Shown: positions 34,770 to 43,310 of the stretch, piece by piece | How positions within the stretch are numbered: the first letter of the stretch is position 1 | Layout: the number at the start of each line of letters is the position of its first letter | Assembly (NCBI GenBank): GCA_963837805.1 | Contig: CAWIOU010000023.1 | Location: 558,001-622,000, forward strand | Origin: Bog-756 sp963837805 | GTDB lineage: Bacteria > Actinomycetota > Acidimicrobiia > Acidimicrobiales > RAAP-2 | Direction: 5' to 3' | DNA: 64,000 bases | Translations under genes and position numbers: made by a program | Notes under the pieces: model-generated | What the model saw: only the letters and a program-made list of their open reading frames with translations | Database searches by the model: none | Told to the model about the DNA's origin: nothing

Positions 34770-36076
34770 CGGTCCGCCTCGGTGACCGGGGCGGCGGGCG
34801 TGATCCTCACCCGCTCGATGCGTCGCCCGTTGACCCGGTCGGCCACCAGCCGCATCCCGTCCACCGATACCGACTCCCCGGCCACCGGGACGTGTCCGAG
34901 GAGGTCGAACACCAGTCCGCCGACCGTGTCCCAGGCTCCGGTGGGCAGCTCGGCGTGGATCAGCTCGTTGACCTCGTCGACGGGCAGGCGGGCGCTCACC
35001 CGGAGCTCGCCCGACCCCAGGCGCTCGTAGGGCGGCTCCTCCACATCGAACTCGTCGACGATCTCCCCCACCAGCTCCTCGATGAGATCCTCGAGGGTGA
35101 CCAGGCCGGCCGTGCCGCCGTACTCGTTGACCACCACGGCCTGGTGGAAGCTCTCGGCCTGCATCTCGCGCATCAGGTCGGAGACCCGCTTCGTCTCGGG
35201 CACGAAGTGGGCCACCCGCAGATGGGACCGCACCGGGTCGGCGCCCTGCCCGGCCCGCACCGTGCGGATCATGTCCTTCGTGTAGGCGATCCCGACCACG
35301 TCGTCGACCTGCTGCTCGACGGCCGGCACCCGGCTGAAGCCGTCAGCCAGGGCCCGCTCGAGGGCCACCTCGACCGTCTCGTCGGCACCGATGGTCACCA
35401 TGTCGGGCCGGGGCACCATGACCTCGCGGACCACGGTGTCGCCGAACTCGATGATCGAACGGATGAAGGCGCGTTCCTCGGTCTCGATCACGTCCCCCTC
35501 GAGGGCCACGTCGGCCATGGCCAGCAGCTCCGACTCGGTCACCGCCGAGCCGAGGTACTGGCCCTTCTCGCCGATGAACAGATTGGCCAGGCCGATCAGG
35601 GCCCCCGAGACGATCCGCACCGGCCAGAACCGGACGACGGCCGAGACCAGCGGTGCGCTGAACAGGGCGGCCCGTTCGGGGTGGTGGACGGCCCAGTTCT
35701 TCGGGACCGCCTCGCCGAGGACGAAGATCACCACGATCTCGAAGACGGTGGCCGCGGCCACGCCCCAGGCGCCGAACCAGCTGTGGGCCAGGATCCCGAC
35801 CAGGGTGGCCACGACCAGTTGGCAGATGAGGACGAGCAGCAGGACCGGGTTGAGGAAGCCCTGGGGGTTCTCGGTGAGGCGGACCAGCACCTTGGCCCCG
35901 CGGCGCCCGTCGTCCACCAGCGCCATCGCCTTGTGCCTGCTCATGCGGACCAGGCTGGTCTCGGCCAGGGCCAGCATGGCCGAGACAGCCAGCAGCACCA
36001 GGACCACGACGATGAGGATCCCGTCGCTCGCCGAGAACGAGCCGGCGGCGATGAGGACGACGGCGCCGACGGTCAC
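34766..36076 (-). CDS. CorC/HlyC-family (CNNM plus CBS) membrane protein
   Basis: 436 residues. The N-terminal DUF21 domain has about four transmembrane segments (GILIVVVLVLLAVSAMLALA, then GFLNPVLLLVLICQL). A CBS domain pair follows (FIRSIIEFGDTVVREVMVP, and VVVNEYGGTAGLVTLEDLIE), then a CorC/HlyC C-terminal domain. Members are thought to take part in Mg/Co efflux or ion homeostasis. It overlaps ybeY and era by 4 bp on each side, so the four genes form one operon. Confidence 0.92.
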   Translation of the reverse strand: MTVGAVVLIAAGSFSASDGILIVVVLVLLAVSAMLALAETSLVRMSRHKAMALVDDGRRGAKVLVRLTENPQGFLNPVLLLVLICQLVVATLVGILAHSWFGAWGVAAATVFEIVVIFVLGEAVPKNWAVHHPERAALFSAPLVSAVVRFWPVRIVSGALIGLANLFIGEKGQYLGSAVTESELLAMADVALEGDVIETEERAFIRSIIEFGDTVVREVMVPRPDMVTIGADETVEVALERALADGFSRVPAVEQQVDDVVGIAYTKDMIRTVRAGQGADPVRSHLRVAHFVPETKRVSDLMREMQAESFHQAVVVNEYGGTAGLVTLEDLIEELVGEIVDEFDVEEPPYERLGSGELRVSARLPVDEVNELIHAELPTGAWDTVGGLVFDLLGHVPVAGESVSVDGMRLVADRVNGRRIERVRITPAAPVTEADR

Positions 36077-36579
36077 GAGGGCACGCGGTAGTACCGGGCC
36101 AGCAACTGCTGCTCGCGCTGCTCCATCCGCTCGGCCTCCTGGTCGACCTCGTGGTCCATGCCCAGCAGGTGGAGGATGCCGTGGACGACCAGCAGGGCGA
36201 TCTCGTCGTCGAAGGTCACGCGGTGGTCGACGGCGTTGCGGGCCGCCACCGACGGGCAGATGACCACGTCGCCGAGGAGGACCAGGCGACCGGGGTCGGG
36301 CTCGATCGAGCCCGGGCCCGTCCCGCCCTCGTCGGGCGAACGGCCACCCCGGTCGGCCTCGTCCTCGATGGGGAAGGACAGCACGTCGGTGGGACCCTCC
36401 TTGTCGAGGAACCGCTCGTTCAGCGAGGCGATCGTCGGTTCGTCCACGAACAACAGGGAGACCTCGGTCTCATCGACGATCCCTTCGGCGGCCAGCACCG
36501 ACCGGGCCAACCCGGCCCAACGTTCGACGGCCACCGGATGGTCCGACTGCTCGTCGGCGGCGTAGACGTCAAGGGTCAA
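36073..36579 (-). CDS. ybeY: rRNA maturation factor YbeY
   Basis: 168 residues. It is a metallo-endonuclease-like protein needed for 16S rRNA 3' maturation and rRNA quality control. The zinc motif HGILHLLGMDHEVDQEAE carries three His. LLFVDEPTIASLNERFL and TDVLSFPIE are also family features. It starts at ATG 36579, 11 bp inside the end of phoH. Confidence 0.95.
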   Translation of the reverse strand: MTLDVYAADEQSDHPVAVERWAGLARSVLAAEGIVDETEVSLLFVDEPTIASLNERFLDKEGPTDVLSFPIEDEADRGGRSPDEGGTGPGSIEPDPGRLVLLGDVVICPSVAARNAVDHRVTFDDEIALLVVHGILHLLGMDHEVDQEAERMEQREQQLLARYYRVPS

Positions 36580-37534
36580 GGTCGCCCTCCGAGGGTGCCT
36601 TCCGCTCGTAGGCGGCCACGATGTCGGCCACGATCCGATGGCGGACCACGTCGCGCTGGGTGAGGTGGACGAAGGCCAGGTCCGGCACCCCGGACAGCAC
36701 CGCCTCGAGACCGAGCAGGCCGGACCGGCCCCCGGGCACGTCGATCTGGGTGATGTCGCCGGTGACCACCGCCTTGGATCCGAAGCCGATACGGGTGAGG
36801 AACATCTTCATCTGCTCGGGACTGGTGTTCTGGGCCTCGTCGAGGATGATGAAGCTGTTGTTGAGGGTCCGTCCCCGCATGAAGGCCAGCGGCGCCACCT
36901 CGACCGCCCCCCGGTCGATCAGCCGTTGCGCCCCCTCGGGCTCGAGCAGGTCGTGGAGGGCGTCGTAGAGCGGCCGAAGATAGGGATCGACCTTGGCCAT
37001 GAGGTCGCCGGGGAGGAAGCCCAGGCGTTCGCCGGCCTCGACCGCCGGTCGGGTCAGGATGATCCGGTTGACCTGGCGGGCCTGCAGGGCCTGGACGGCC
37101 AGGGCCACCGCCAGGTACGACTTGCCCGTCCCGGCCGGGCCGATGCCGAAGGTGACGATGTTGGAGGCGATGGCGTCGGCGTAGGCCTTCTGGCCGCCGG
37201 TCTTCGGGCGCACCGTCCGCCCCCGCGCCGACCGCAGCAGCTCCGAGGTGAGGACCTCCGACGGGCGGACGTCGCCGTCCATCATGTCGATGGTCCGGTT
37301 CACCTGCCCGGCGTCGAGCCCCTGGCCCGACTCGAGGAGGATGATCAGTTCCTCGAAGAGCGCCCCCACCCGCTCGGCGCCCTCCCCCTCGATGGAGATC
37401 TCATTGCCCCGCACGGCGATGCGCACATCGTCGAACGCCCCCTCGACCAGCCGCAGCAACTCGTCGCGCTGGCCGAGGAGGCCGGCCATGAGATGGTTGC
37501 CGGGAACGAGGATTTTGACCTGGGTGCCTGCCAC
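36569..37534 (-). CDS. phoH: PhoH-like ATPase
   Basis: 321 residues. P-loop NTPase with helicase-like features. Walker A is GPAGTGKSYLAVALAV, Walker B is FIILDEAQNTSPEQMKMFLT, and an N-terminal KH-like/TRAP region precedes it. This is the YbeZ branch, acting with YbeY on RNA; the phosphate-starvation link of PhoH is not general. The start is ATG at 37534. It is the first gene of the phoH-ybeY-corC-era operon. Confidence 0.95.
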   Translation of the reverse strand: MAGTQVKILVPGNHLMAGLLGQRDELLRLVEGAFDDVRIAVRGNEISIEGEGAERVGALFEELIILLESGQGLDAGQVNRTIDMMDGDVRPSEVLTSELLRSARGRTVRPKTGGQKAYADAIASNIVTFGIGPAGTGKSYLAVALAVQALQARQVNRIILTRPAVEAGERLGFLPGDLMAKVDPYLRPLYDALHDLLEPEGAQRLIDRGAVEVAPLAFMRGRTLNNSFIILDEAQNTSPEQMKMFLTRIGFGSKAVVTGDITQIDVPGGRSGLLGLEAVLSGVPDLAFVHLTQRDVVRHRIVADIVAAYERKAPSEGDLDP

Positions 37535-37624
37535 GTGCGTTCTGGCCCCGACCCTACCAGCGGACCGGGGACGGCCACCCCATGGCCCGGGGTCCGGGGC
37601 TCGGCCGAATGAGGCTGCCGGCGA

Positions 37625-37984
37625 TCAGCCCAGGGGCCCGAGGGTTCGCCCGCCCAGCACGTGCAGGTGGAGATGGGGCACCGAGTTGAGGGCATCAGGA
37701 CCCACGTTGAACACCAACCGGTAGCCGCGGTCTTCGCCGGCGATACCCTCGGCCCGGGCCACCTCGCGGGCCGCGGTGAGCAGCGCGGTCACCTCGCGGG
37801 CATCGCCTTCGTCGACCGTCGAGGCGTTGACGATGTGTCGCTTCGGCACCACCAGCACGTGTACCGGCGCCTGCGGGTTGATGTCGCGGAAGGCCACGGT
37901 GTGCTCGTCGGTCCGGACGATGTCGGCCGGCACCTCGCCGGCCACGATGGCACAGAACAGGCAGTCGGCCACCAGCTCGGTCAA
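37625..37984 (-). CDS. HIT-family nucleotide hydrolase (HinT-like)
   Basis: 119 residues. Histidine-triad motif VPHLHLHVLGGR near the C-terminus, with CLFCAIVAGEVPADIV at the start. The family cleaves purine nucleoside phosphoramidates or adenylates. The gene begins 4 bp inside the end of the BldC-like gene and is followed by phoH on the same strand. Confidence 0.93.
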   Translation of the reverse strand: MTELVADCLFCAIVAGEVPADIVRTDEHTVAFRDINPQAPVHVLVVPKRHIVNASTVDEGDAREVTALLTAAREVARAEGIAGEDRGYRLVFNVGPDALNSVPHLHLHVLGGRTLGPLG

Positions 37985-38274
37985 CCGGTCCCGTTGGTGA
38001 CCACACCCTGGGCGCTCACGTGGTCGCGCCCGTTGCCGTTGCCCTTCACCTCGGGGTACAGGTGTTCCAAGCTCCCCGGGGAGATACGGCTGGCATCGAT
38101 GAACCGGTCCACGTCGGATTCCTGGATGCGGATCACCCGGCCGAACTTGTAGGCCACCAGATCACCTTCGTCGATGAACCGGTAGAGACTGCGCAGGGTG
38201 ATGCCGAGGCGTTCGGAGGCTTCCTTGGTGCTCAGCCAGTTGATCTGTTCGGTCACGATCGCGCCGCCGGCCAT
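37981..38274 (-). CDS. BldC-like excisionase-type helix-turn-helix protein
   Basis: 97 residues. The MerR-like winged helix-turn-helix is WLSTKEASERLGITLRSLYR, followed by LVAYKFGRVIRIQESDVDRF. This is the layout of the BldC developmental regulator of actinobacteria, and of excisionases. A polar tail (SPGSLEHLYPEVKGNGNG) follows. The ATG overlaps the stop of the BldD-like gene (TGATG), which couples the two. Such proteins bind DNA in head-to-tail arrays; its targets here are not known. Confidence 0.8.
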   Translation of the reverse strand: MAGGAIVTEQINWLSTKEASERLGITLRSLYRFIDEGDLVAYKFGRVIRIQESDVDRFIDASRISPGSLEHLYPEVKGNGNGRDHVSAQGVVTNGTG

Positions 38275-38879
38275 CAGACGTTGACGAGCAGCCCGAGCTC
38301 GTCCAGGCGGGAGCCCATGCTGTCCGGGGTCACCCCGAACAGGCAGGCGATGGCGCGCACGTCCTCGGCCCGGATGGTGATCATCCGGCCGTTGAAGTCC
38401 TGACGGTGGACCTGGATCATGCTCAGGAACCTGCGCAGCAGGTCCCGCTCGGGACCGCTGACCGTGTGCAGCTTGGTCAGGTCGATGGCCACCTTGTCGG
38501 CCCCCGAACCGGCCTGGATGGCCCGTCGGGCGCTGAGCGGGGCCACTTCCTCCGAGGAGGATCCGGACGCCCCCCACCGGGTGGCCACCACGTCGTCGGG
38601 CGGGAGCAGCTGGTCGACGGGGACGTCGTACAGCTTGGCCAGCCGCTGGAGGCGGGGCACCGAGATGGCCCGCTCGCCCCGCTCGTAGGCGCCGAGCACC
38701 GAGGCCTTGAACTCCTGCTCCGACATGGCCTCGACGGCCTGGAGGGAGAGGCGCATCTGCTTGCGCATGGTCCGGAGCCTGGCCCCCACCGCCTGGGCAT
38801 AGGCGATGCGAGCAGCCTCTTCCTGCTCGTCGTCGTCGTCGAGTTGGTTGATGCCCTTGTCAATAACCGTCATGCGCAC
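38274..38879 (-). CDS. BldD-like transcriptional regulator with c-di-GMP signature
   Basis: 201 residues. The N-terminal XRE-type helix-turn-helix (LRTMRKQMRLSLQAVEAMSE, then VLGAYERGERAISVPRLQRL, about residues 34-84) matches BldD. The C-terminal domain has the c-di-GMP binding signature RXD-X8-RXXD: Arg159-Gln-Asp161 then Arg170-Ala-Glu-Asp173. A disordered linker of about 25 residues (GASGSSSEEVAPLS) separates them. In Streptomyces, BldD bound to tetrameric c-di-GMP represses sporulation genes. Here it is coupled to the BldC-like gene and upstream of the HIT gene, so a link to stress or development is possible. Confidence 0.82.
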   Translation of the reverse strand: MRMTVIDKGINQLDDDDEQEEAARIAYAQAVGARLRTMRKQMRLSLQAVEAMSEQEFKASVLGAYERGERAISVPRLQRLAKLYDVPVDQLLPPDDVVATRWGASGSSSEEVAPLSARRAIQAGSGADKVAIDLTKLHTVSGPERDLLRRFLSMIQVHRQDFNGRMITIRAEDVRAIACLFGVTPDSMGSRLDELGLLVNV

Positions 38880-39013
38880 CTCCGGTGAATGTACCGGTCG
38901 CCCCTGAGCTCCGGCCCTCTAACTGTTACGGAGGCACATGTTCCGACGCGAGCGAGCCGGTACGTGCGATTCCATCGCGCACCACCGACCCCTCAACAGG
39001 AGCCCCTGCCTCT

Positions 39014-39805
39014 CTACGTAGTAGTTTTGCTCACGGAGCGTGGTTGCGCAAGGGTCGGGACCAGACCGTTGCGAAGGGCGCACAGGATCGTGCCTGCGGC
39101 GACGGCCGCAGTCTCGGCCCGGAGGACGGTCGGACCCAACCCCACGGTGCCCGGGGCAAGGGCCAGTTCGGCGTCGTCCCAGCCCCCTTCGGGCCCGATC
39201 GCCACCACCGGCTGGGCCAGGGAAGGCGGGGCTCCGCCGGGCTGGGCCAGGCACAGAGACAGCCCGGTGGACCCGGCCAGGGCCCCCACCGTCGAGACGT
39301 CGGACACCTCGGGCAACCACGCCCGCCGGCACTGGGCCGAGGCTTCCCGGGCCACCCGTCGCAGACGGTCCACCGCCCGGATGGCCCGGTCCCCGTCCCA
39401 GCGGACCACCGCCCGCCGGGACCGGATGGGCACGATCCGGTCCACCCCGAGCTCGGTGAGCTTCTGGACCACCCACTCGGGTCGGTCCCCCTTGGCCGGG
39501 GCGAAGGCCACGGTGACCTCGGTCCCCGGTCGGGCCACGGTGGTCACACCACCGTCGGGCACCAGGATGGCGTCCGCATCGGACCCGCCCGGGCCGGCGG
39601 CCACCCGGCAGGCCACCCAGGACCCGGCCCCGTCGGCGGCCACCACCAGCTCACCGGGCCGGAGCCGGAGGACGTCGAGGAGATGGTGGGCATCGGCCCG
39701 GTCGACGACCGGTGAGGCCGGGTCGTCCACGAAGACCATGGCCTTGGCCGAGACGAGCACCGGGTCGGGACGGGCATCGGCCACTCCCGCCTCCCCGGCC
39801 GCCAT
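39014..39805 (-). CDS. rsmE: 16S rRNA m3U1498 methyltransferase RsmE
   Basis: 263 residues. SPOUT methyltransferase that methylates U1498 of 16S rRNA. The N-terminal PUA-like part has HHLLDVLRLRPGELVVAADG, and KGDRPEWVVQKLTELGVDRI is a family block. The C-terminal trefoil knot has IGPEGGWDDAELALA and GLGPTVLRAETAAVAA. The start is ATG at 39805, two bases after the dnaJ stop. It forms the hrcA-dnaJ-rsmE operon, a common order in actinobacteria and Firmicutes. Confidence 0.95.
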   Translation of the reverse strand: MAAGEAGVADARPDPVLVSAKAMVFVDDPASPVVDRADAHHLLDVLRLRPGELVVAADGAGSWVACRVAAGPGGSDADAILVPDGGVTTVARPGTEVTVAFAPAKGDRPEWVVQKLTELGVDRIVPIRSRRAVVRWDGDRAIRAVDRLRRVAREASAQCRRAWLPEVSDVSTVGALAGSTGLSLCLAQPGGAPPSLAQPVVAIGPEGGWDDAELALAPGTVGLGPTVLRAETAAVAAGTILCALRNGLVPTLAQPRSVSKTTT

Positions 39806-39807
39806 GT

Positions 39808-40947
39808 TCAGCCCAGGGCCGAACGCAGCTTCGAGAAGATCCCCTCGCTGGGCGGCGTGGAACCCAGCTCCTCGCCCCGCGCCCCGGCCAGTGACGCCAG
39901 CAGCTCCCGCTGCTGGTCGTCGAGATCGGTGGGGGTGTCCACCCGCACGTGGACGAAGAGATCGCCCCGACCGCGGCCCCGCAGCTTGGGCACGCCCAGG
40001 CCCTTGATCGTGATCACGGTCCCCGACTGGGTCCCGACCGCGATGGGCAGGTCCCGGGTGTCGTCCAGGGTGTCGAACCCGACGCTCCCCCCCAACGCAG
40101 CCAGGGTCACCGGCACGTGCACGGCGGCATGGAGGTCCACACCGGATCGCTCGAAGATCTCGTCGGGCTGGACCGAGACATGGACGAAGAGGGCGCCGTT
40201 GGGCCCGCCCCGGAAGCCGGCCGGGCCGTGACCGGCCAGACGGAGGGTGGAGCCCTCGTCCACCCCGGCCGGGATGTCCACGGTCAGGGTGCGCGGCTCG
40301 TTCCGTCTCCCCTCGCCCCGGCAGTCGGCACAGGGACTCTCGATGTACTGACCGGTGCCCTGGCACCGTGGGCACGGAACCGCGGTGATCACCTGACCGA
40401 GGATCGACTGGCGCATCCGCCGGAGCTCGCCCGCCCCCTCGCACTCGGGGCAGCGGGCCGCCGCCGTCCCCGGTTTGGCCCCCGAGCCCTCGCACGTGTC
40501 GCAGTGGACCGGCGTCTCGACGTCCACCTGGCGGGCCACGCCGAAGACGGCTTCCCGGAACGACAGCCGCAGGACCATCTCGGCGTCGGGGCCGGGCATG
40601 GGCCCGGTGCGGCGGCCGCGCCCTCCGCCGGCCGCGCCCCCCATGCCGTTGAAGAAGGCGTCGAACAGGTCGCCCAGGCCGCCTCCGAAGGGATCACCGG
40701 GGGCTCCCCCGGCCGCAGGGCCGAAGACGCCCTCGGCACCGTAGCGGTCGTAGCGGGCCCGGCGCTCGGGGTCCTTCAGGACCTCGTAGGCCAGGCTGAC
40801 CTCCTTGAACCGGTCGGCGCTCGCCCCTTCGTCCTGGTTGGCATCGGGATGGAACTCCCGCGCCTTGGCCCGATAGGCCCGCTTCAACTCTTCGTCGCTG
40901 GCATCGCTGCGGACCCCGAGGACCTCGTAGAGATTGGCCTCGGTCAT
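39808..40947 (-). CDS. dnaJ: Chaperone DnaJ
   Basis: 379 residues. It stimulates DnaK ATPase. The J domain has EFHPDANQDEG with the HPD motif, then a Gly/Phe-rich region. Four CxxCxGxG zinc repeats follow (CDTCEGSG, CPECEGAG, CPRCQGTG, CADCRGEG), then the C-terminal substrate-binding barrels. ATG 40947 starts MTEANLYEVLGV, in agreement with the family. It lies between hrcA and rsmE, under the CIRCE operator upstream of hrcA. Confidence 0.97.
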   Translation of the reverse strand: MTEANLYEVLGVRSDASDEELKRAYRAKAREFHPDANQDEGASADRFKEVSLAYEVLKDPERRARYDRYGAEGVFGPAAGGAPGDPFGGGLGDLFDAFFNGMGGAAGGGRGRRTGPMPGPDAEMVLRLSFREAVFGVARQVDVETPVHCDTCEGSGAKPGTAAARCPECEGAGELRRMRQSILGQVITAVPCPRCQGTGQYIESPCADCRGEGRRNEPRTLTVDIPAGVDEGSTLRLAGHGPAGFRGGPNGALFVHVSVQPDEIFERSGVDLHAAVHVPVTLAALGGSVGFDTLDDTRDLPIAVGTQSGTVITIKGLGVPKLRGRGRGDLFVHVRVDTPTDLDDQQRELLASLAGARGEELGSTPPSEGIFSKLRSALG

Positions 40948-40966
40948 CCGGTCGGCCTCCGTCGGG

Positions 40967-42028
40967 TCATCGGCCGGCCTCACTCAGCCGGGCACCGAGT
41001 TGGTCGCCGACCACGCGGGCCGCGGCCAGGGCCAGCGGGTAGTTCATGCGGGTCGGGCCGAGCAGTCCGATGGTGCCGCCCTCCATGCCGTCGACCGACA
41101 CCGGCATCACCACGATGGCGCACGACGCCAGCGGCTCCATGCCGTGCTCGGTCCCGATGGCCACCGACAGACCGGTGTCGAGGATGTCCCGCAGGAGCGT
41201 GACCACGACGAGCTGCTGCTCGAGGATGCTCAGCACCGAGCGCACCGTCTCCACGGCGTCGAAGGCGGCCACCATCCGCGACGATCCCCCGACGAACAGC
41301 TGTTCCGCCCCGTCGGCCTCCCCGAGTGACCGCAGGGCGCCGAGCCCCGAGCCGACCACGGCGTCGACGGCCGGGTCCCCGGTGGCGGCGGCGTGGGGGG
41401 CCACCTGGGTGACGGGGACGCCGAGCGAGTGGGCGGCCAGACGGGCGGCGGCGGCGGACAGGACGACGTCGTCGACCTCGTCGGCGAATTCCACCGACTG
41501 CTTCTGGACCGCCCCGTCGGCCAGTACGACCACCAGGAGGGCCAGGCGGGGCCCGAGTCCGACCATTTGCACCGAGCGGATGGCGGCCGACTCGTGGGAC
41601 GGCCCGATCACCATGGCCGTGCAATCGGTGAGATCGGCCAACAGCCCCGAGGTGCGCTCGAGCATCATCTCGATCTCGCCGTGGGCGTGCTTGAAGAACT
41701 GCCGGACCTGTTGGCGGCCGTTGGGGTCGAGCGAGCCGGTACCGGCCAGGTGGTCGACGAAGAACCGGTAGCCCTTGTCGGTGGGGATGCGCCCGGCGCT
41801 GGTGTGGGGCTGGGCCAGGAAACCGTCGCGCTCGAGGGCGGCCATGTCCGACCGCACCGTGGCCGACGACACGCTCACCCCGGGGGCGTCGACCACGTGC
41901 TGGGATCCCACCGGTTGGGCCGAGCCGATGTACTCGGCGACCACCGCGTTGAGGATGGCGGCCTTGCGGGCGTCGAGCTCGCCGCTGTCGGCGGTGTCTT
42001 CGCTTCGGCTGGTGTCGGAGGTGGCCAT
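40967..42028 (-). CDS. hrcA: Heat-shock repressor HrcA
   Basis: 353 residues. It binds CIRCE operators and is released on heat shock through GroEL. The N-terminal winged helix (LNAVVAEYIGSAQPVGSQHV) is followed by the GAF-like domain with TSAGRIPTDKGYRFFVDHL. The C-terminal dimerisation domain ends GLLGPTRMNYPLALAAARVV. The start is ATG 42028. A CIRCE element lies at 42094-42120, just upstream, so the operon is autoregulated. Confidence 0.96.
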   Translation of the reverse strand: MATSDTSRSEDTADSGELDARKAAILNAVVAEYIGSAQPVGSQHVVDAPGVSVSSATVRSDMAALERDGFLAQPHTSAGRIPTDKGYRFFVDHLAGTGSLDPNGRQQVRQFFKHAHGEIEMMLERTSGLLADLTDCTAMVIGPSHESAAIRSVQMVGLGPRLALLVVVLADGAVQKQSVEFADEVDDVVLSAAAARLAAHSLGVPVTQVAPHAAATGDPAVDAVVGSGLGALRSLGEADGAEQLFVGGSSRMVAAFDAVETVRSVLSILEQQLVVVTLLRDILDTGLSVAIGTEHGMEPLASCAIVVMPVSVDGMEGGTIGLLGPTRMNYPLALAAARVVGDQLGARLSEAGR

Positions 42029-42093
42029 AGGTCTCAGGTGTGGGGATCGGACCCCTCCGACCGGAACCGGTCGGAATCGGACACGCCCCTGTG

Positions 42094-42120
42094 CTGGCAC
42101 TCCACTCTAGTGAGTGCTGA
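42094..42120 (-). promoter_or_regulatory. CIRCE heat-shock operator
   Basis: Inverted repeat CTGGCACTC - 9 nt - GAGTGCTGA against the consensus TTAGCACTC-N9-GAGTGCTAA, with the conserved inner GCACTC/GAGTGC arms intact. It lies 66 bp before the hrcA ATG. Confidence 0.9.
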
Positions 42121-42193
42121 ACCGTGCCGGACTGCCATCGACCGCCAACAGGCCCTTTCCCCCGTTTCTCCCGCCGGCGGCCGCGTCCCGGGC

Positions 42194-42853
42194 TCAGGCG
42201 GTGGCGACGAACATCCGCTTGGTCATGGCCGGTCCCAGGGCGATGCTGGCCCCGTCGACCTCCAGGGTCAGGGTGCCGTCGGGGGCCCGGGCCTGGATCA
42301 GCGCGGTGGTGCCCGGGGTCAGTCCGTGGTCGCCCAGATAGGAGAGGGATGCCGCCTCGTGCTCGACGCTCTCGGTGATCCGTTCGAGGCGGATCCGGTC
42401 GCCGGGCTGGGCCTCGGCCAGGCGACGCTGCTCGGGGCCGACCGGTTCGACGCCGGGGATGGGATTGCCGTGCGGACAGGTGGTCGGGTTGCCGAGGAGC
42501 ACGACCAGCCGGTCCTCGACGTCGTCGGAGATCACGTGCTCCCACCGACCGGCCTCGAGATGGGCCTTGTCCCAGTCGAGCCCGATGATGTCCACCAGCA
42601 GGCGCTCGGCCAGCCGGTGCTTGCGGACGACGCCACGGGCCAGGGCATCGCCCTTCTCGGTCATGGCGATCCGGCGCGAGCTGCGGACGATGAGATCGTC
42701 GGCCTCGAGGCGGTCGAGCATCTCCGAGACCGAGGGGGCGGCCTTGCCCAGCCGTTCGGCCAGACGGGCCTGGATGACCGGGATGCCTTCTTCCTCCAGG
42801 GCGAAGATGGTCTCCAGATACTCCTCGACCGGCGGGTGGAAGCGGTCCAGCAC
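42194..42853 (-). CDS. DtxR-family metal-dependent regulator with altered metal site
   Basis: 219 residues. The N-terminal winged helix (VEEYLETIFALEEEGIPVIQ) is followed by the dimerisation domain with HRLAERLLVDIIGLD and GRWEHVISDDVEDRL. A C-terminal SH3-like domain follows. In DtxR/IdeR the primary metal site uses Met10 and Cys102 with Glu105 and His106; here Met10 is Glu11 and Cys102 is Gly102, while Glu105 and His106 are kept. The change suggests a different metal preference, possibly Mn, or a weak primary site. GTG at 42853 follows an AGGA. Confidence 0.85.
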   Translation of the reverse strand: MLDRFHPPVEEYLETIFALEEEGIPVIQARLAERLGKAAPSVSEMLDRLEADDLIVRSSRRIAMTEKGDALARGVVRKHRLAERLLVDIIGLDWDKAHLEAGRWEHVISDDVEDRLVVLLGNPTTCPHGNPIPGVEPVGPEQRRLAEAQPGDRIRLERITESVEHEAASLSYLGDHGLTPGTTALIQARAPDGTLTLEVDGASIALGPAMTKRMFVATA

Positions 42854-42905
42854 GCGGTCGATCCTACGGTACGGGCGCTGTCCACGGGACGGTACCGTGG
42901 ACGCT

Positions 42906-43289
42906 GTGGAGTCCAACCCGAGGCCTGATCCGGTCGACGAGGGCCCGCTGCCATCCTCTGACGGGCCCGGTGCCCCCGACGCCGACGGGGCCGGAGGGCC
43001 CGACGACGGTGACGGGACGGTCACGGGGAAGGACCCGTTGCGCTTCAGCAATTGGATGAAGCGCTCGGCCACCGGCGCGGTCATGACCGGCATCGCCGTG
43101 GGGCTCAAGGAGGCCCTCCAATCCAAGACGAAGGAAGTGCCGTTCGTCATCGAGGCGCGCGGTGAGCCCGACGACCCCGACAAGCCCATCGACCTGAGGT
43201 TCGACCCCGACAACCCGAAGGACACGGTGGCCATCATCCGCAAGCCGGCCGGTGGTGCCAACCCCGACGCACCGCCGCCGACTACCTGA
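42906..43289 (+). CDS. Conserved actinobacterial protein, unknown
   Basis: 127 residues. Asp/Gly/Pro-rich N-terminus of about 45 residues, then NWMKRSATGAVMTGIAVGLK and FVIEARGEPDDPDKPIDLRF, a pattern seen in short actinobacterial hypotheticals near DtxR-type or envelope genes. GTG at 42906 is the likeliest start. It is divergent from the DtxR regulator, so it may be regulated by it. Confidence 0.6.
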   Translation: MESNPRPDPVDEGPLPSSDGPGAPDADGAGGPDDGDGTVTGKDPLRFSNWMKRSATGAVMTGIAVGLKEALQSKTKEVPFVIEARGEPDDPDKPIDLRFDPDNPKDTVAIIRKPAGGANPDAPPPTT

Positions 43290-43310
43290 GCGTTCGTCTC
43301 CGGGTGCCGA

